Origin: Perkinsus marinus ATCC 50983
Lineage: Eukaryota > Perkinsozoa > Perkinsida > Perkinsidae
DNA length: 64,000 bases
Reading direction: 5' to 3'
Assembly: GCF_000006405.1 (NCBI RefSeq)
Contig: NW_003216689.1
Location: 242,439 to 306,438 of the forward strand
The stretch's first letter is position 1, and the number at the start of each line of letters is the position of its first letter. The notes under the pieces are model-generated. The model searched no databases. It was not told where the DNA came from and saw only the letters and a list, made by a program, of their open reading frames with translations. The translations under genes and the position numbers were made by a program. Below, piece after piece: positions 45,956 to 59,844 of the stretch.

Positions 45956-46252
45956 AAAGATTCGCAATGAGGACGAAGCTGCGATGGAAGACAGCACGCT
46001 ATTATGGATTAGATAGATTCTAGAGGGCGACGTTGACGGTGAAGGAGGCGAAGCGATTAGTCTAGTGTTGATAGAACGTTGAGGCTACCGTGACGCGATA
46101 TCACTTCCCTGGTTGGGTCCACTCTGTTGGAGATGAATATGATGGTGGGAACGAGAATGACTTTTATGTTGGGGTCGAAGATTACCGTTGTGATATAACC
46201 TGCCCGATAACAGTGAAGTTGTTGCTCGTTCGCTTTCGTCAATTACCTCACT

Positions 46253-48016
<1,764 letters not shown>

Positions 48017-49150
48017 AGGAGTTATGGGGTGACGGCTACCAATGCAGTATGGTGAATACCGAGTCGGTGGTTATGAAGAGCTTTGGTGAGCATCAACCCT
48101 GTAGTACTATATCCATGTTCTGTTGAGTTCACGAGTTGGAGGGAGATACTTTCTGGGGGCTGGTTAAACTCGATCGATTGAACTTATCGGACTAGAATAC
48201 AAGAAAGATCTCATCCAACTAGATTCTTATCAATCGCTGGAGAGGTTGTTCGGCTAGGAGTAAGCTGATATCAGTCGCGTCATAATGTGCTGTTACTTGT
48301 CGTGGCTGCGGGGGCCCGAATTCATACCCTTCTTGGTTTCTATATGGTCATTATACGGCATCCTTCATAGTGTACTCTCGAAGGCGCGTAAAATCGGGCT
48401 CTGAATAGCATCTATTGGTGCCCTTCGGCCTTGGGGACTGCAACCGGAATTTACGGGTATCGGTTTGTGTTATATGCTGTAATCAGGCAGTAGCTGGGAA
48501 TTATGTCTCTTTAGCTGAGTCACTCTGTGACCTTAGCATTCCCACTCATCTATCTAGTGTAAGTAACTGAGAATGGTTATCCTTGCACTCTTGAAGTTAT
48601 CGGTGCCCTTAAGCCATGAGCTATACCCTTACACAGTTGCACGCATACACAAGGGCTTCTCAGCGCCTTGGATAAGCTTCAGTTGGGAGTCAACTTAGGC
48701 ACTCAACATCTTGGTGTTAGGATCACAATGGTTACTCAGCTACAGAAACATAATGCTCAAATACTGCCTGATTACAGCATATAACACTTCCCGCTCAATC
48801 GAGTAGCTCCAGCCTCGTGCTCAGCTCGAGTGAATTGGCTAAATTAAAGCAAATGGTGATTTAATTGGTTACTAGGCCTGTATTGTGGCTCATGAGTGTT
48901 ATAAGGTAATCCACTGGCTCCTCTAGTAAAGGCGTCTTATTCGCCCGCGTGTCGCGAAACGAGCGATACTATCGCTGCGATAGGATGACCAGAGCACGAA
49001 TGAGTGTACCCCCAGGGGCCTCACGCGGATGCGTGGGGCACGAGGACGCGTGAACCTCAGCTATGTTATAGCTGATAGCTATGACCATCACATTCCACGC
49101 CTCCGAGCAACGACTCGCCTACACATCCTGGAACACCAATGCACACCTTC
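48017..49150. other. Intergenic, no gene recognised
   Basis: Contains the 3' region of UAP56 and the promoter of the secreted-protein gene. Frames are short on both strands and neither repeat family is present. Confidence 0.5.
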
Positions 49151-49839
49151 ATGAACGTGCCGGTCCTATTGGTCTGTCTTATTGCCGCCTGGGCTGATGC
49201 CACGGACAACACGAGGTGGGTCCGTGGGGAAGAAGAATGACTTGCATTGTGTAGTAAATAGGATTCCTTTCAGACCAGAGGTCTTCAGACCATTTCTGAG
49301 AGCGAAATACAATGACAAGATTAACTTAACTTCAGGTCAGTCGTATAGACTCTGTCATCAGCGGTCGAATCATGTAATTGATAATCACATGTGGTAGCCA
49401 CCATTTCAGAGGGTGGGCAGTATGAGAAGCCAAAAGGTAAATGCGCCTTTGATTCTAATCATCAAGTGGTTAATTGCACCTGTGACACCAGCAACGGTTT
49501 GGTGGACGATGTAAGCTTAAATGACCTCTTGCACTCAGAGATCCGTCGCATTGTTGTATTATTCTCAATTTTCCGTATCTTTTTTAGAAAACTCACCCTG
49601 GGGAGATCTACGCAGCCGTGTGTGGTGACGATTGTCAAGATACCTCCCACTGCCCGAAGCCTCCTACTGGAATGGCGCAATGCGGAATTTTGAGAGTATG
49701 CACTATCAAATGCCACAGTGATAAGGTAAACTGATTACACTTTAGCACTGGCTTATGGAGGGCGTCTCTTCAGGACTGTCCTGCAGGAGCGTTTTGTGCG
49801 AAGATATCGTTCCCGTATTGCACTTTCCGCAACACCTAG
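49151..49839 (+). CDS. Secreted Cys-rich protein, 147 aa
   Basis: Exons 49151-49215, 49274-49335, 49398-49510, 49588-49725 and 49774-49839 join in phase. Signal peptide MNVPVLLVCLIAAWADA is followed by FRPFLRAKYNDKINLTS, then GKCAFDSNHQVVNCTCD, VCGDDCQDTSHCPK, QCGILRVCTIKCHSDK and CPAGAFCAKISFPYC. Fourteen cysteines lie in the mature part, with spacing like small disulfide-bonded or inhibitor-type folds. I do not recognise a named family and assign no activity. Confidence 0.7.
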
Positions 49840-50438
49840 TTCAATATTTCCGCTCACGACTCGGCGTTAGTCACGCACAATCATGGATTGTCGCTCGTGT
49901 ACAGTGCCCTGTGGCTCTAGTGTGCGAGCGCTTTTATTCTACCTTTTACGGCTCTGACTCTCGGGTCGAGTTACGGCCTCCAAGAGGCTTCTTCTTTCAC
50001 CATTCGATAGTTCAAATACAAGTGGGCTTCCTTACTCCACTGCCCAAGTTGGCCTTTTATTGAGACCCCACTGGTAATGAGTTCAGTCTGAGACTGTTTG
50101 ACCCCAACAACGACAAGGTTATCACAGTAAAGGGCCAGTGACATGGACGTGCGTTAGTTTAAGATGCACTAGGTTTAGGCGCGGCTTCAGTGGTTACTTG
50201 AGTACAGCCAAGTACGCATAATGCATCCCCGGACTCGTCTATGAAATTGTATCTGTTGGTTTGATATGTTAAAGCATATCGACACTTCAGTCTCCTCTCA
50301 TGCCCTGGAATCCAGGGCCGGCGTAGGGCCCGTATGAACATCAATGATGTCATATCACGGATGGGTAACAGATTATGGATGTGAGTGTGACATACAAGGC
50401 TGCTTCGACGCTGTGATTGATGACGAAAATGACAAATT

Positions 50439-50510
50439 AGGTTCTACCGGGATTTGAACCCAGATCGCCAGATTCAGAGTCTGGAGTGCTAACCGTTACA
50501 CCATAGAACC
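50439..50510 (-). tRNA. tRNA-Gln (anticodon CTG)
   Basis: The minus strand folds as a 72-nt cloverleaf: acceptor GGTTCTA with TAGAACC, D-arm TGTAACGGTTAGCA, anticodon stem CCAGA/TCTGG with loop CTCTGAA (anticodon CTG at 50477-50475), and T-arm GGGTTCAAATCCC. No intron. Confidence 0.97.
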
Positions 50511-51360
50511 TCTATAATTCCAATGTTTTGCGTCGGTGTCCCCCATGCGACATTGCAATTTGCTCCGCTCCGCCATTAATCTATGTGCATGCGTGCATAG
50601 CGTAAAATCGATCAGCGCTGCGCCGGCGATACCCGGGAGACTCAGACTCATCATTCTTGAGATGAACTGAAATGTATTGAAGCGTTCAGTATCCCATCGT
50701 GCCCTATGGTAAAGTCATAGGAAGACACGTCCGTATGTCGACGCGATATCAGCTGTTCCCCATCGTCGCCCGTTGTTCCCGCCTGTGGGTCCCACGTTGA
50801 AGATAGGGGAGTCAACTTAATGAAGTTGAGCCGAATCAGCATACTCAATGATGGATCTTATTGGGTCAATGCTTGTCGCTCGGTAGAAGGAATTATATCG
50901 GAATTAAACGGTATCTCTATCGCTTTACCGGATTGGTACCACCTGTCTTTCGATACATCTCAACTGAGAGCAAATATTGAGTCTTGACATCGTGATATTT
51001 CCGTTGTCCCCAGATGAGGAGTAATATGACGTATTCCACGAAAAATTCTTCGGTTTAGAATCTATGGTGATTTGAATATTGTCTTCATTCTCTCTCACAT
51101 TACACAAGCAATAAGGAATATTCGAGATTAATGTTAAACGCATGAATGAGTAGTGAGATAGATGAACTACCGAACCCAACAGGAAGAACATGAGAGTGTG
51201 GAAGGCTAATTAATCGTGTTCATTCACGATGACGACGGTATTGATTCAATTTGGCTATCAGCAACTCCTCTTCTTTCAACAACGAAGGCAAATCCGATAT
51301 CGCCTACAATAAAATCATCGATATCCACACGAATCTCTTCAAAGCCTCACCTTTAGCACT
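50511..51360. other. No confident gene
   Basis: Only short, motif-free frames are seen. The stretch lies between tRNA-Gln and the end of a minus-strand coiled-coil gene. Confidence 0.4.
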
Positions 51361-52624
51361 CTATAATGGACATCTCTCATTCCCAACACGCAATCGTTCA
51401 AAGTCTGGGATGTTTCTCCGCATCGAGGGCAGCCTACAAGCATACAACTCACTGAGGGCAACATGCCTCTCCCCACCACTCCCCCTGAGAAGATTGTTCT
51501 CCTTTTGAAGAGCCGCTATGGTCTTTTCTCGCTCTCGCAGCTGATGATAGGTCATCATTGGTGGGGTACCAACTGGCCTGCTTACCATCCCATGCAGCCT
51601 TTCGATTTCTAGCGGCATAACACCCAAATTTCCGGTGCTCCCCGAGCGTTTGAGGAGAGGAGGAGGAGGCCTTGGAGGGGACCGATGGCGGAATCTGATC
51701 GCCGCAGATAATGTCCTCCAACCAGAAGGCGAGAACTCACCCTCTGTTCAACTTCGGAGGCACTGATTTTGACGGCACAGGGCTTGGTAGCAGCTCAAAA
51801 ATACTCCCCTCTGAGGGCTGTTCGATATCTCGAGACGTGCCTGGCGAGGCCTGGCAGCTCCTCAGAGTCTTTAGGAACGCTTTGGTACATCTCCTAGAGC
51901 GAAGGAGCAAGCGAGAGGGTGATGGTGTGCGATGCTGCTCAGTCGAATGGGAAACTCTATCCTGGACTTCCATCAACATCTGCTTCACCGAATCTAACAC
52001 ACCTCCATCTAAGATACTCTCAATGCACAAGGTGTTGTTATTGACCCTTGAAAGATTCCACTGCCGCATCGTCCTCAGCCGTTCGAGCTCGGTATTTGTT
52101 AAGGAGATGTTGGAAATGCTGAAGCTTAGTGCGATGCCTTGTAAAGGCACCAATGTCGGGAGGCGGTACCACACCCTGATCATATCAGTAGCAACACTGT
52201 CCTCCAAAGAGAATCCTCACTTCTACTAATTCACCATCAACAGGCGCCGTCAGGATGCGGTGTTGGAACTAATGGAGTGAATGATGAAGACATCAGGCAT
52301 AGCCAGAAAATCTACTTTTAGCCGCTCCATCGCTTCCCGACAAGTATTGGTATCAAATGAGCGCGAGAGGTTAGCAGTAGGCCAGAGCTCGCATGACGCA
52401 GTAGTAGTAGGGAGGACACCTCGTCTGGGAGGTGTGAAGGCCTCTGGGCAGCAGTGATGTATATAACGAGGAGAGGAAGTAGCAGAAGACATTGTACGGG
52501 GTAATAGACGGTATACAGCAACTGAGGAGGGCTTGGAGATTATTTCATTAACAATACCACACCAATCGCTACTCTCAAAAACAAAGTGTACTGTAGACTT
52601 ATATGGTATCGTCGCCAACCACAA
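51361..52624 (-). CDS. Hypothetical protein with C-terminal coiled coil
   Basis: Likely one gene. An upstream exon (about 52500-52260) contains SFDTNTCREAMERLKVDFLA. A large exon (about 52207-51740) contains DMIRVWYRLPTLVPL, NTELERLRTMRQWNL and SVKQMLMEVQDRV, and ends at a GTGAGT donor. A downstream exon contains YHQLREREKTIAALQKENN, a clear coiled coil, ending at GTGAGT near 51450. A short last exon ends VGNERCPL at 51361. The joint around 51690-51620 is not settled. No family is assigned. Confidence 0.45.
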
Positions 52625-52904
52625 GGATGTCCTCTAGAAAAATGAAGTCTTCCATAAGGAGGAAAGTCGCCGAACAGCTGTTGTAGTAGGAAGCGATAAC
52701 AACCTGGGATGATCGACTACAACGTAGCGGTGATAATGGTGTAGTACAGCATGACCATCGACACCGATGAGGGGGGGGGGACGCCGACCTAATTGATCCT
52801 CCGCAAGCCACAGCTATAAGTAACCGTAGAAACTCGATAAATGAGCAACGACCACGCATCACTACTCCTTAGCATATTCATCATCATTATCATCAACCTT
52901 ATCG

Positions 52905-55226
52905 TCAATCGATATCAATCATGCATTTGATGGTACTGTGACCATCACGACCGACTCCTTTACGACAGTCCTCGAAGGCTTGGAGAATGTCAGTATTGGT
53001 AAACGCATATCTACACAAGAACCCATGCTAGTCCTACTGCTATGAACACCCTCTCTAATTTCAACAACACCAGTGGACAACACATATATACATCCACTCT
53101 ACTTCTTACACCTATAACGAGCTCTACCCTAACACTATTAACATCTTGCAAACCATCGTATACGTAACTCAGGTGAAGCCATGATATGCCAATCAGTGAG
53201 TGGTAATGTACTCGTCCCACAGGAGTGCGGAGAAAATGCACGTGGCAACAATATGAGAATTTCGAGGAATCAATATTGATTTTCCTACAGTTGCAGTTCT
53301 AATGTAGAATTTCCATAATGTGGTGAGGACATATCTGAACTCAGGCGAGGAAGCCAAACATATATTCCAACACCGTTAATCACCTGTGTGTTATCAAAGG
53401 CTTTACATCAACCTTCTTGCTACTGATCAACTCGATACAGGTTGGGTATGTGTTGCGGTATCTACCGACCTCATCTCACACCACCTCAAGCCGCCGTCTA
53501 TCCCTACCTGAAAACTCCCTTTATATCTACCTCCCTGATGGAGGCATTGAGAATAGGTAACACCATATCCCCTTTTCCCATTCCCACCAAACACACCACA
53601 CCCCCCGACTTGGTCACCCTTATGGCCGTTTGTACGGCCATCTGAGCACCACTGCAATCAATGGCGCAGTCGGCAGAGGACCCGAGGAGGTCTCTGAGGG
53701 GAGACAGGGAGTCCTGTTGAATTCAGGTGCCACCAAGACTACATGAGCTCTTGAGAAGCATCCTCTGCTGTTTCCAACTGATTAGTGTTGAGTACTTCTA
53801 CTTCTGGACACAACCCTTTCACCTTCTGCAGTCTGGCACCATCGACATCACATACCACAACCATGGACGCACCCATACCGTGGGCGACCATTGCTGTCAT
53901 CGTACCTTATGAAATCGATGCTACAAAATCGCATTTGAACGTATTTTTTGAATTCGGTGGCAAAATGAATTCGATTTGAAAAAATCGTTTTAAATCCGAT
54001 GACACCTTTCAAATACGTTTGAACTGATCAACGACAGTTCTCCTCCCACCAGGAGATGACGCAGAGGAGAACAATACATGATGCCAAAATATCAACATAA
54101 CGAGGCTTCCTATTACCAACAGGGCCAGCACCAAAGACCACCACCTTATACCCGTCCTTGACCTCAGCCTTGCTCTCACAAGCATACACTGCCACTGATA
54201 ACGGCTCACACATCGCTCCCTACCAGTGTGGGGGGAAATATGCACATGCTCAACTACATGTGTTGGTGAATGAAAATGAAAATTTTGGGAGGAAATTTCG
54301 GAAAATTCTCAGCCATTCATGTACGCTTCTATTCGAATTCGTATGCAAACTTCTATACTTAGCGAAGAAACTCCCGAGCTCAGCTCAGGAGAGCGAACAT
54401 ATATTCCTACTCCCCTCACTACTACACCTACCTCCTCGAGAGACATGCCCTCAGGCAACTTGAAACAGAACCTAGCTGGATGGACGACGAAATTACTAAG
54501 ACAGCCGTCAACTGGTGGCGTAGCGAAGAACCTGACTTCATCATCATCAACATCAACAGAGTGACATCAACAGTACCCCTACTTAACATGAGGACAGAGA
54601 TTGTACTTCCCACTACTGCATAGACTACAGCTCCCACATGGCACGCCTGGCTCCATCGCCACTTTGTCACCAATCTGAGGAGCATAATACTGTTCAGTTA
54701 CGAAACCAGTGTTAAAATATATGTTCGCTTCCCTCAGCTGAGCTTAAGAATCCATTTAAGGAAGCTCACACATTGACTCAGTTAGGAGTGTACAGCTAAT
54801 GCGACTTTTCCAAAATTTCTTCAGAAATGTAATATTGTCACCAACACACATAGTTGACATTTTAGGTGTCAAGCTACTCCATCAACAGACGCATGCCAGT
54901 GGTCTCCTCTACCACAACGCACCTTAACGTTGTTCACACCTTCACCTACAGCCTCGACTACCCCCGCCGCTTCATGTCCAATCACCATAGGCGACTTCAC
55001 AACCTAGTAACAAACAGAGCTGATTCATATAGCAAATCTTGCAGCTCACGAAATCGCCAATTCGGCCGTTCTTGAGATAGTGAACATCGGAGCCGCAAAT
55101 CCCACACGCTTTCACACGAATAAGACATTCACCCGCTGGGAGAGCCGACGTGATCGGCCTCGCTTCAAAGGACATATCATCCACTCTGCGAAGCACCATC
55201 GCCTTGTTTTCGGACGGAGTTACCAT
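52905..55226 (-). CDS. Zinc-dependent sorbitol/polyol dehydrogenase (MDR family)
   Basis: Nine exons (55226-55050, 55003-54923, 54674-54583, 54531-54432, 54219-54117, 53905-53743, 53693-53508, 53461-53384, 53010-52905) give 361 aa. It oxidises polyols such as sorbitol to ketoses with NAD in the cytosol; the exact substrate is inferred. Seen: catalytic zinc site CGICGSDVHY with the later GHE (IGHEAAGVVEAVGEG) and GAMCEPLSVA; structural zinc site CGSCSLCSSGKYNLC with all four Cys; NAD-binding VVVFGAGPVG; ADCAIDCSGA; and the SDH signature ASIREVDIKGVFRYRNTYP. Introns 2, 4 and 8 each carry a family 2 element. Confidence 0.93.
53222..53375 (-). mobile_element. Family 2 element in SDH intron 8
   Basis: From the donor the intron reads GTGATTAACG and then the family terminus GTGTTGGAATATATG. 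The other terminus is near CACGTGCATTTTCTCCGCAC. About 200 nt of unique sequence follow before the acceptor at 53011. Confidence 0.8.
54224..54412 (-). mobile_element. Family 2 element filling SDH intron 4
   Basis: Intron 54431-54220 is a 20-nt leader, the element (GTAGGAATATATGTTCGC to TATTTCCCCCCACACTG), and GTAG as acceptor. The element terminus abuts the acceptor. Confidence 0.9.
54710..54862 (+). mobile_element. Family 2 element in SDH intron 2
   Basis: It starts AGTGTTAAAATATATGTTCG, contains CCTCAGCTGAGCTTAAG and GTGTACAGCTAATGCG, and ends CACCAACACACATAGTTGAC. It lies in intron 54922-54675, antisense to the gene. Confidence 0.85.
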
Positions 55227-55786
55227 TTATAAAAATGAATGATTAAAAGCTCTCTCCAACACTAACAACAACTACAGACCATCTCGCTGCTTCCTAACCG
55301 TAATATCACTCGATTCTCCCACGCACCCTAAACTTCCTAGCACACACGTTATCACCGCTAGATAAGACCACCAGATGGGAGACAGTTATTGTGTGATAAC
55401 TACTACAACTCAAACAACAACGCGGAGTGATAGATAACACAGCATTCAGGCACGACAAAGGTAAGCTACGGCCACCACCGCCAACCGCGCTAATCTCGAT
55501 CAAGACTTCCCCGACGACAAACTCGATAGCTGCTGCTATAACAGCAGTAAATCCCATCATAATATGAAAAGATGAGAACAATGATTTTCAAAGAATGAAC
55601 GTATAAACATCATCATCAGGGCGCAGCTGCCAACGAAGCAAACTACGACCCTAACGAGTCGAACTATTCATATTCGCTTACCACAACCGTACCAAACTCG
55701 GTGGTGGGAGGGTGAGTAATAGATTTACTATTACCACCCAACAACAAATCTTGATGAACTATCGTTCACCCGATGACTAACAACAA

Positions 55787-56700
55787 CTACTCCATATTAA
55801 ACCTAGTGCTATAAGGCGCTTGGTGAGGACCACACTGCTGCTGCACGAACAGGCCACCAGCATCATCATCCCCCGTCCCGTCATGCAGTTCCAATAGCTC
55901 TCGCAGTAAAGACATCTTAGTCGGTGACAACAAGAGCTCATCTGAGTTCTCAGGAACAGGCCCTCCAACCGCGCACAGTTGTTGAGCATTTTCCAGCGAT
56001 GCTGGAGCCGCTGGGGCTTCGGGAATCAGCAACGACTCCGATAACGACGAGCCGCTGCTCTTCTCTCTGTTGGTTGGACTATTCTCCAGTTCCTCTGTCA
56101 CCAGCTGAACCAACTGTGAGAGTACCTACGCCCGACCGTGTGAGAGACGCAAGTCGGCAGATATCCCCACATCATTTAAAGCAGCCATTTCGCTATTCTC
56201 AATGCTTTCATCATCTACTGCTTCGTTCGGCTCGTGGTCATAACTCGTGGACTGCCCTTGGTGAAACCAAGGACTGGCTACCTTCGACTGGCCACCCTCT
56301 ACCACTCCAGAGGAGTACTCCAAGCCGTTATCAACGGCAGCAGGAGTCATGACCGAAATCATACTGTTGTTGCTGCTAGCATGAGCTGGCGAGGACTGAG
56401 ATGGGACCATATTCATTTATCAACAACCCACTACTATCATCCTCACTCGATAGTCAAAAGCATCATCCAAGGGCGGCAGGATTTGTAACCCACTCGGTGA
56501 TTTCGGTCGATGTTGGTACGGCTCCGGTGAGGGTAACCGACGCGACCGTGACCATGCTGATACCACCTAAACAAGGGAGCATTTCTTCCCACTACTACAC
56601 CAACTAACCTCATTTGTAAGAGGCTCAGCCGGGATAACCAAAGCCCTCGATGGTTTGATGAGCAGCTGTGGACTAGTCTCTTCTGCGCCCTTCGCATTCA
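55787..56700 (-). CDS. Hypothetical disordered acidic protein
   Basis: At least four exons join in phase. One (about 56690-56608) has LLIKPSRALVIPAEPLTNE. The next has SPEPYQHRPKSPSGLQILPP ending DDAFDYR at a GTGAGG donor. The next begins SSPAHASSNNSMISVM and ends ENSEMAALND. The last (about 56113-55787) has VQLVTEELENSPTNREKSSG, MSLLRELLELHDGTGDDDAG and ends YSTRFNME. The composition is Ser/Glu/Asp-rich with one leucine-rich helix. The 5' end is not resolved. No family is recognised. Confidence 0.5.
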
Positions 56701-57852
56701 GCCATGGTGTCGAACCACAGGTCCGAACCAACTGACAAACCGGAGCTATAACAACATTTGCTATGCATCGTATATAGTGTACTGTTCTATATAGTGTATG
56801 ACATGTAGTAGGTATTAATAGAAATAAAGTATATTTCGATAAGCTATCGATTACATTCGTAATATGAGGGATAAAATATGGGATTATGCCGTAGTAATAC
56901 TCTACTGAAGAAGAGATCTGTGTATTCATAGAATGAGTATGACCAGTGGTCATATTGTGGTATCGCTATAGTGGTCATTGACCCCAATAGCGATTGAACC
57001 ATAATATATTGCTATCGTATAGTCATAATATACATCAAGGCATTGTTCATCATGAGAGGCTCTCTTTGCATTCCACTGCTTCGACCATTACGGTACCTCA
57101 ACTGTATCTTGCAGCTCCGGTCGAGCCATAAGGTCAGACAATCTGCTCTCCCCAAATTTAGTTTCCGAGAGCTGCCGATGACAATACTGCGAGATCATGT
57201 TTTTTATTCGGCCTGGCAAAGACCGCAAGTTCGACCCCCGGCGAGTACATTTCTCCCTACACATGCTGATCGATCCCGAGTTCTCAATCTGAAAGATGAC
57301 CTTCAGACAGAACTTCAGTTCTTCAAGGTTCCCTATAAAGGGACCTCCATCTCGTTGATATCTGCCAAAGCACTGATGCTGTAGTCATGGAAGTCAACAC
57401 CCTTAGATGACCTTGCGATGAGACGATCACCATCACACCAGCAATGTTAGTACTATTGTTGACTCATAAAATTTATCTCCCATATACGTAGTACTAATAT
57501 ATACTATACTTGCATTAACTTCATCAAACCCCAGTAAGATCACTATCCTAATTTCTGGAGCATCGAAATCCTCACTAGGAAGGCGTATACACAACTAATG
57601 GACTCCGCATGGTAAGGCGATACGAGCCCGATGCACTACTTGATCACGTAATAAAAACCATGCAGAAGCGGCAAGTTGATTCATCCAAAAGACAATACTA
57701 CTACAGTTTGGAGTCTTCGGACGGTTTCCGTTGTTGACTACGTATGACCTTCTGTGCTGCCTGGGGTGGCCGTATAGACTTATCCTCATCGAACATGAGT
57801 AAGTTGTATCTGTAGTAGGGGTGATAAGGCCATCATAACATTGCAGAGTGCA

Positions 57853-58898
57853 CTACTTGCTCATTGCGAGCTGTACAACGTTGATGAGATGGCCCATGGT
57901 CAAGCCGTTGAAGAACGGAAGCTTCCGAGCCTCCAACGCATGGGCGCAAGAATATCTCCCCTTAGGGAATATATACCTAAAACACACCGTAGAGGCATAC
58001 GGCTCAGTCATAATGGCATCCTACAGATCTCTGCGGCCGTTCTGCAAGGCTTCATCGAGATATAGTCTAAACGCATCCCACATGGCTTTATCATAGATAT
58101 CACCAGCGTGTGGGCTTACGAAATAGAAGCTTCCTGAGAACAAGGAGGGGTTAGGGAAAACGTGAGGCCCCTTCCTCCTACCATCAAACGCTGGAGAGAC
58201 AACAGGCGTCTCGCGGAAGAGAACGCAACAGTTTTGGCCGCTCTTCGTTATTCGAGCAAAGACAACCTGAAGGAGGAGACTCTATAGCTCAAGATGGATA
58301 GAGGATTGCCAACCTCCAATGCCACGGCATCTGGTGGAGCATGATCTACTATAAGTGGGAAAGGGTTGGCTTCTCGATAGGTATGTGTGACTTGCGGATC
58401 AGCAATGACTGCATATCTAGAACATGTACACCATGCAACAATCAGGAGATATCGTAACTAGAAGGGTTCAAGGCCGGAGGGTATAGGAACGCCGATCCCA
58501 CGACGTTCAGCTTACTTCGCCGCTTGGGAAGGTGCCGCATAATACTGTATCATCCTGGTCAAGCTCTTCTCCAAGGAAGGGGAGCTGACCCATGTATTCT
58601 TCCTGTTACTACTGAAGCCAGTGAGATGATGAGAGCCCGCGTTGCTCAGAACTATTTCCGCCACCCGATGCTTGATATTATGCAACTGAGAAAAATGTAA
58701 GGAGTGACTGATTGGGACTGTCTTCAGTCGAACTACATCAGGGAATATTCGCTGTTTATATAGATCATGTACTAGCTTGTCACAGAACCTAGCGAGGTCG
58801 TCACTGCCAGCCGGAGGAACGCCATATTTCATCAATGCTGTACGTTCATGCGAGCCTGCCAAGGAACAAGTCACCATAGAGCATCGAGTACTATGCAT
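57853..58898 (-). CDS. Hypothetical protein, 283 aa, four exons
   Basis: Exons 58898-58516, 58416-58314, 58266-58025 and 57976-57853 join in phase from ATG to TAG. Segments include SDDLARFCDKLVHDLYKQRI, YAVIADPQVTHTYREANP, VVFARITKSGQNCCVLF, DIYDKAMWDAFRLYLDEAL and ALEARKLPFFNGLTMGHLIN. Hydrophobic and charged residues alternate as in a globular, soluble domain. No signal peptide or membrane segment is seen. I do not recognise the family. Confidence 0.7.
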
Positions 58899-59062
58899 TT
58901 CATGTCCCTGCCTATAATAAATATGTATAAACTATGGGGGTGTAGTAAAGTGAAAAGGAGGAGGAGGCCGACTCGGACAAGGGCAGAAGCTGGGATATAA
59001 TGACCACCAATAAGTGATCGTATCGAGGTTATCCGCTAAACATGCCAGGAAGCTAACAAAGC

Positions 59063-59209
59063 GTGGCATTCCCGCCCCAACATGTGGCATACCCGCCCCA
59101 ACATGTGGCATACCCGCCCCAACACGTGGCATACCCGCCCCAACATGTGGCATACCCGCCCCAACACGTGGCATACCCGCCCCAACATGTGGCATACCCG
59201 CCCCAACAT
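59063..59209 (+). repeat. Minisatellite, seven 21-bp units
   Basis: The unit is GTGGCATACCCGCCCCAACAT, with CAT/CAC alternation at the end and a single T variant in the first unit. All six frames stay open across it because 21 is a multiple of three, so the predicted VAYPPQH or HVGAGMP repeat peptides are not evidence of coding. It lies upstream of the gene at 57853-58898. Confidence 0.95.
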
Positions 59210-59259
59210 GATCTCTACCTATATTCCCACTATGCTGGAAATGGATGACCATAGAAAAC

Positions 59260-59840
59260 TTGCGAATTAGAAAATGGCCCTCATATCCCCGAGCCACGAC
59301 TACGATCTCACCTCTACTGTTGTTGTTGTTATTGCTGCTGTTGTTGCCTCGTGATGACGATCCTCTATAGTGGTGGCTTGGTGATGATGGTGTATAATAT
59401 CCTGTGTAATGAGGCGATGAGCCTGATACAAGGAGGAAGAGAGGAGGATAGAATCTCTATGGTACTCTTATTCTTACTCTGTGTCGATAATGATGCCATA
59501 TAACGCTATGTTTCGAAGTGTACCAGAACTGTAGTGGCAGAGCTGACCACTGAAAGCCCAACTAAAGCACAGTTGCGATGAACATCTATCCACCCGTACC
59601 CCATATCGTTGACAACGAAACACTATAGCAGTAATGGTAATAGTAGGTAGATAATGCAGATGAGACCGCACAATAGCGGTCGAACTAGTAGTGATAATCA
59701 GCCTATAACGTCGTCGCTCCTCTTCCAAAATACACTTAAGGGACCTTCAATAATATCATCGCCGCCGCCATTACTCGAAACCTGAGCCGAAGAGTCTCGA
59801 TGAGGAGGAAGATGCTCGTCAATGGACGTACCTTCACTGA
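59260..59840. other. No confident gene
   Basis: Short frames only. Includes GTTGTTGTTATTGCTGCTG simple sequence near 59320. It lies between the minisatellite and the 3' end of the second ALYREF-type gene. Confidence 0.4.
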
Positions 59841-59844
59841 TCAC

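Noticed and set aside
57225-57260. GTTCGACCCCCGG, B-box-like
   Set aside because: Isolated; no cloverleaf upstream.
59063-59209. CRISPR array
   Set aside because: Units are contiguous with no spacers, and the genome is eukaryotic.
59014-59297. Repeat peptides such as VAYPPQH in several frames
   Set aside because: Produced by the 21-bp minisatellite, whose length is a multiple of three; no flanking gene structure.
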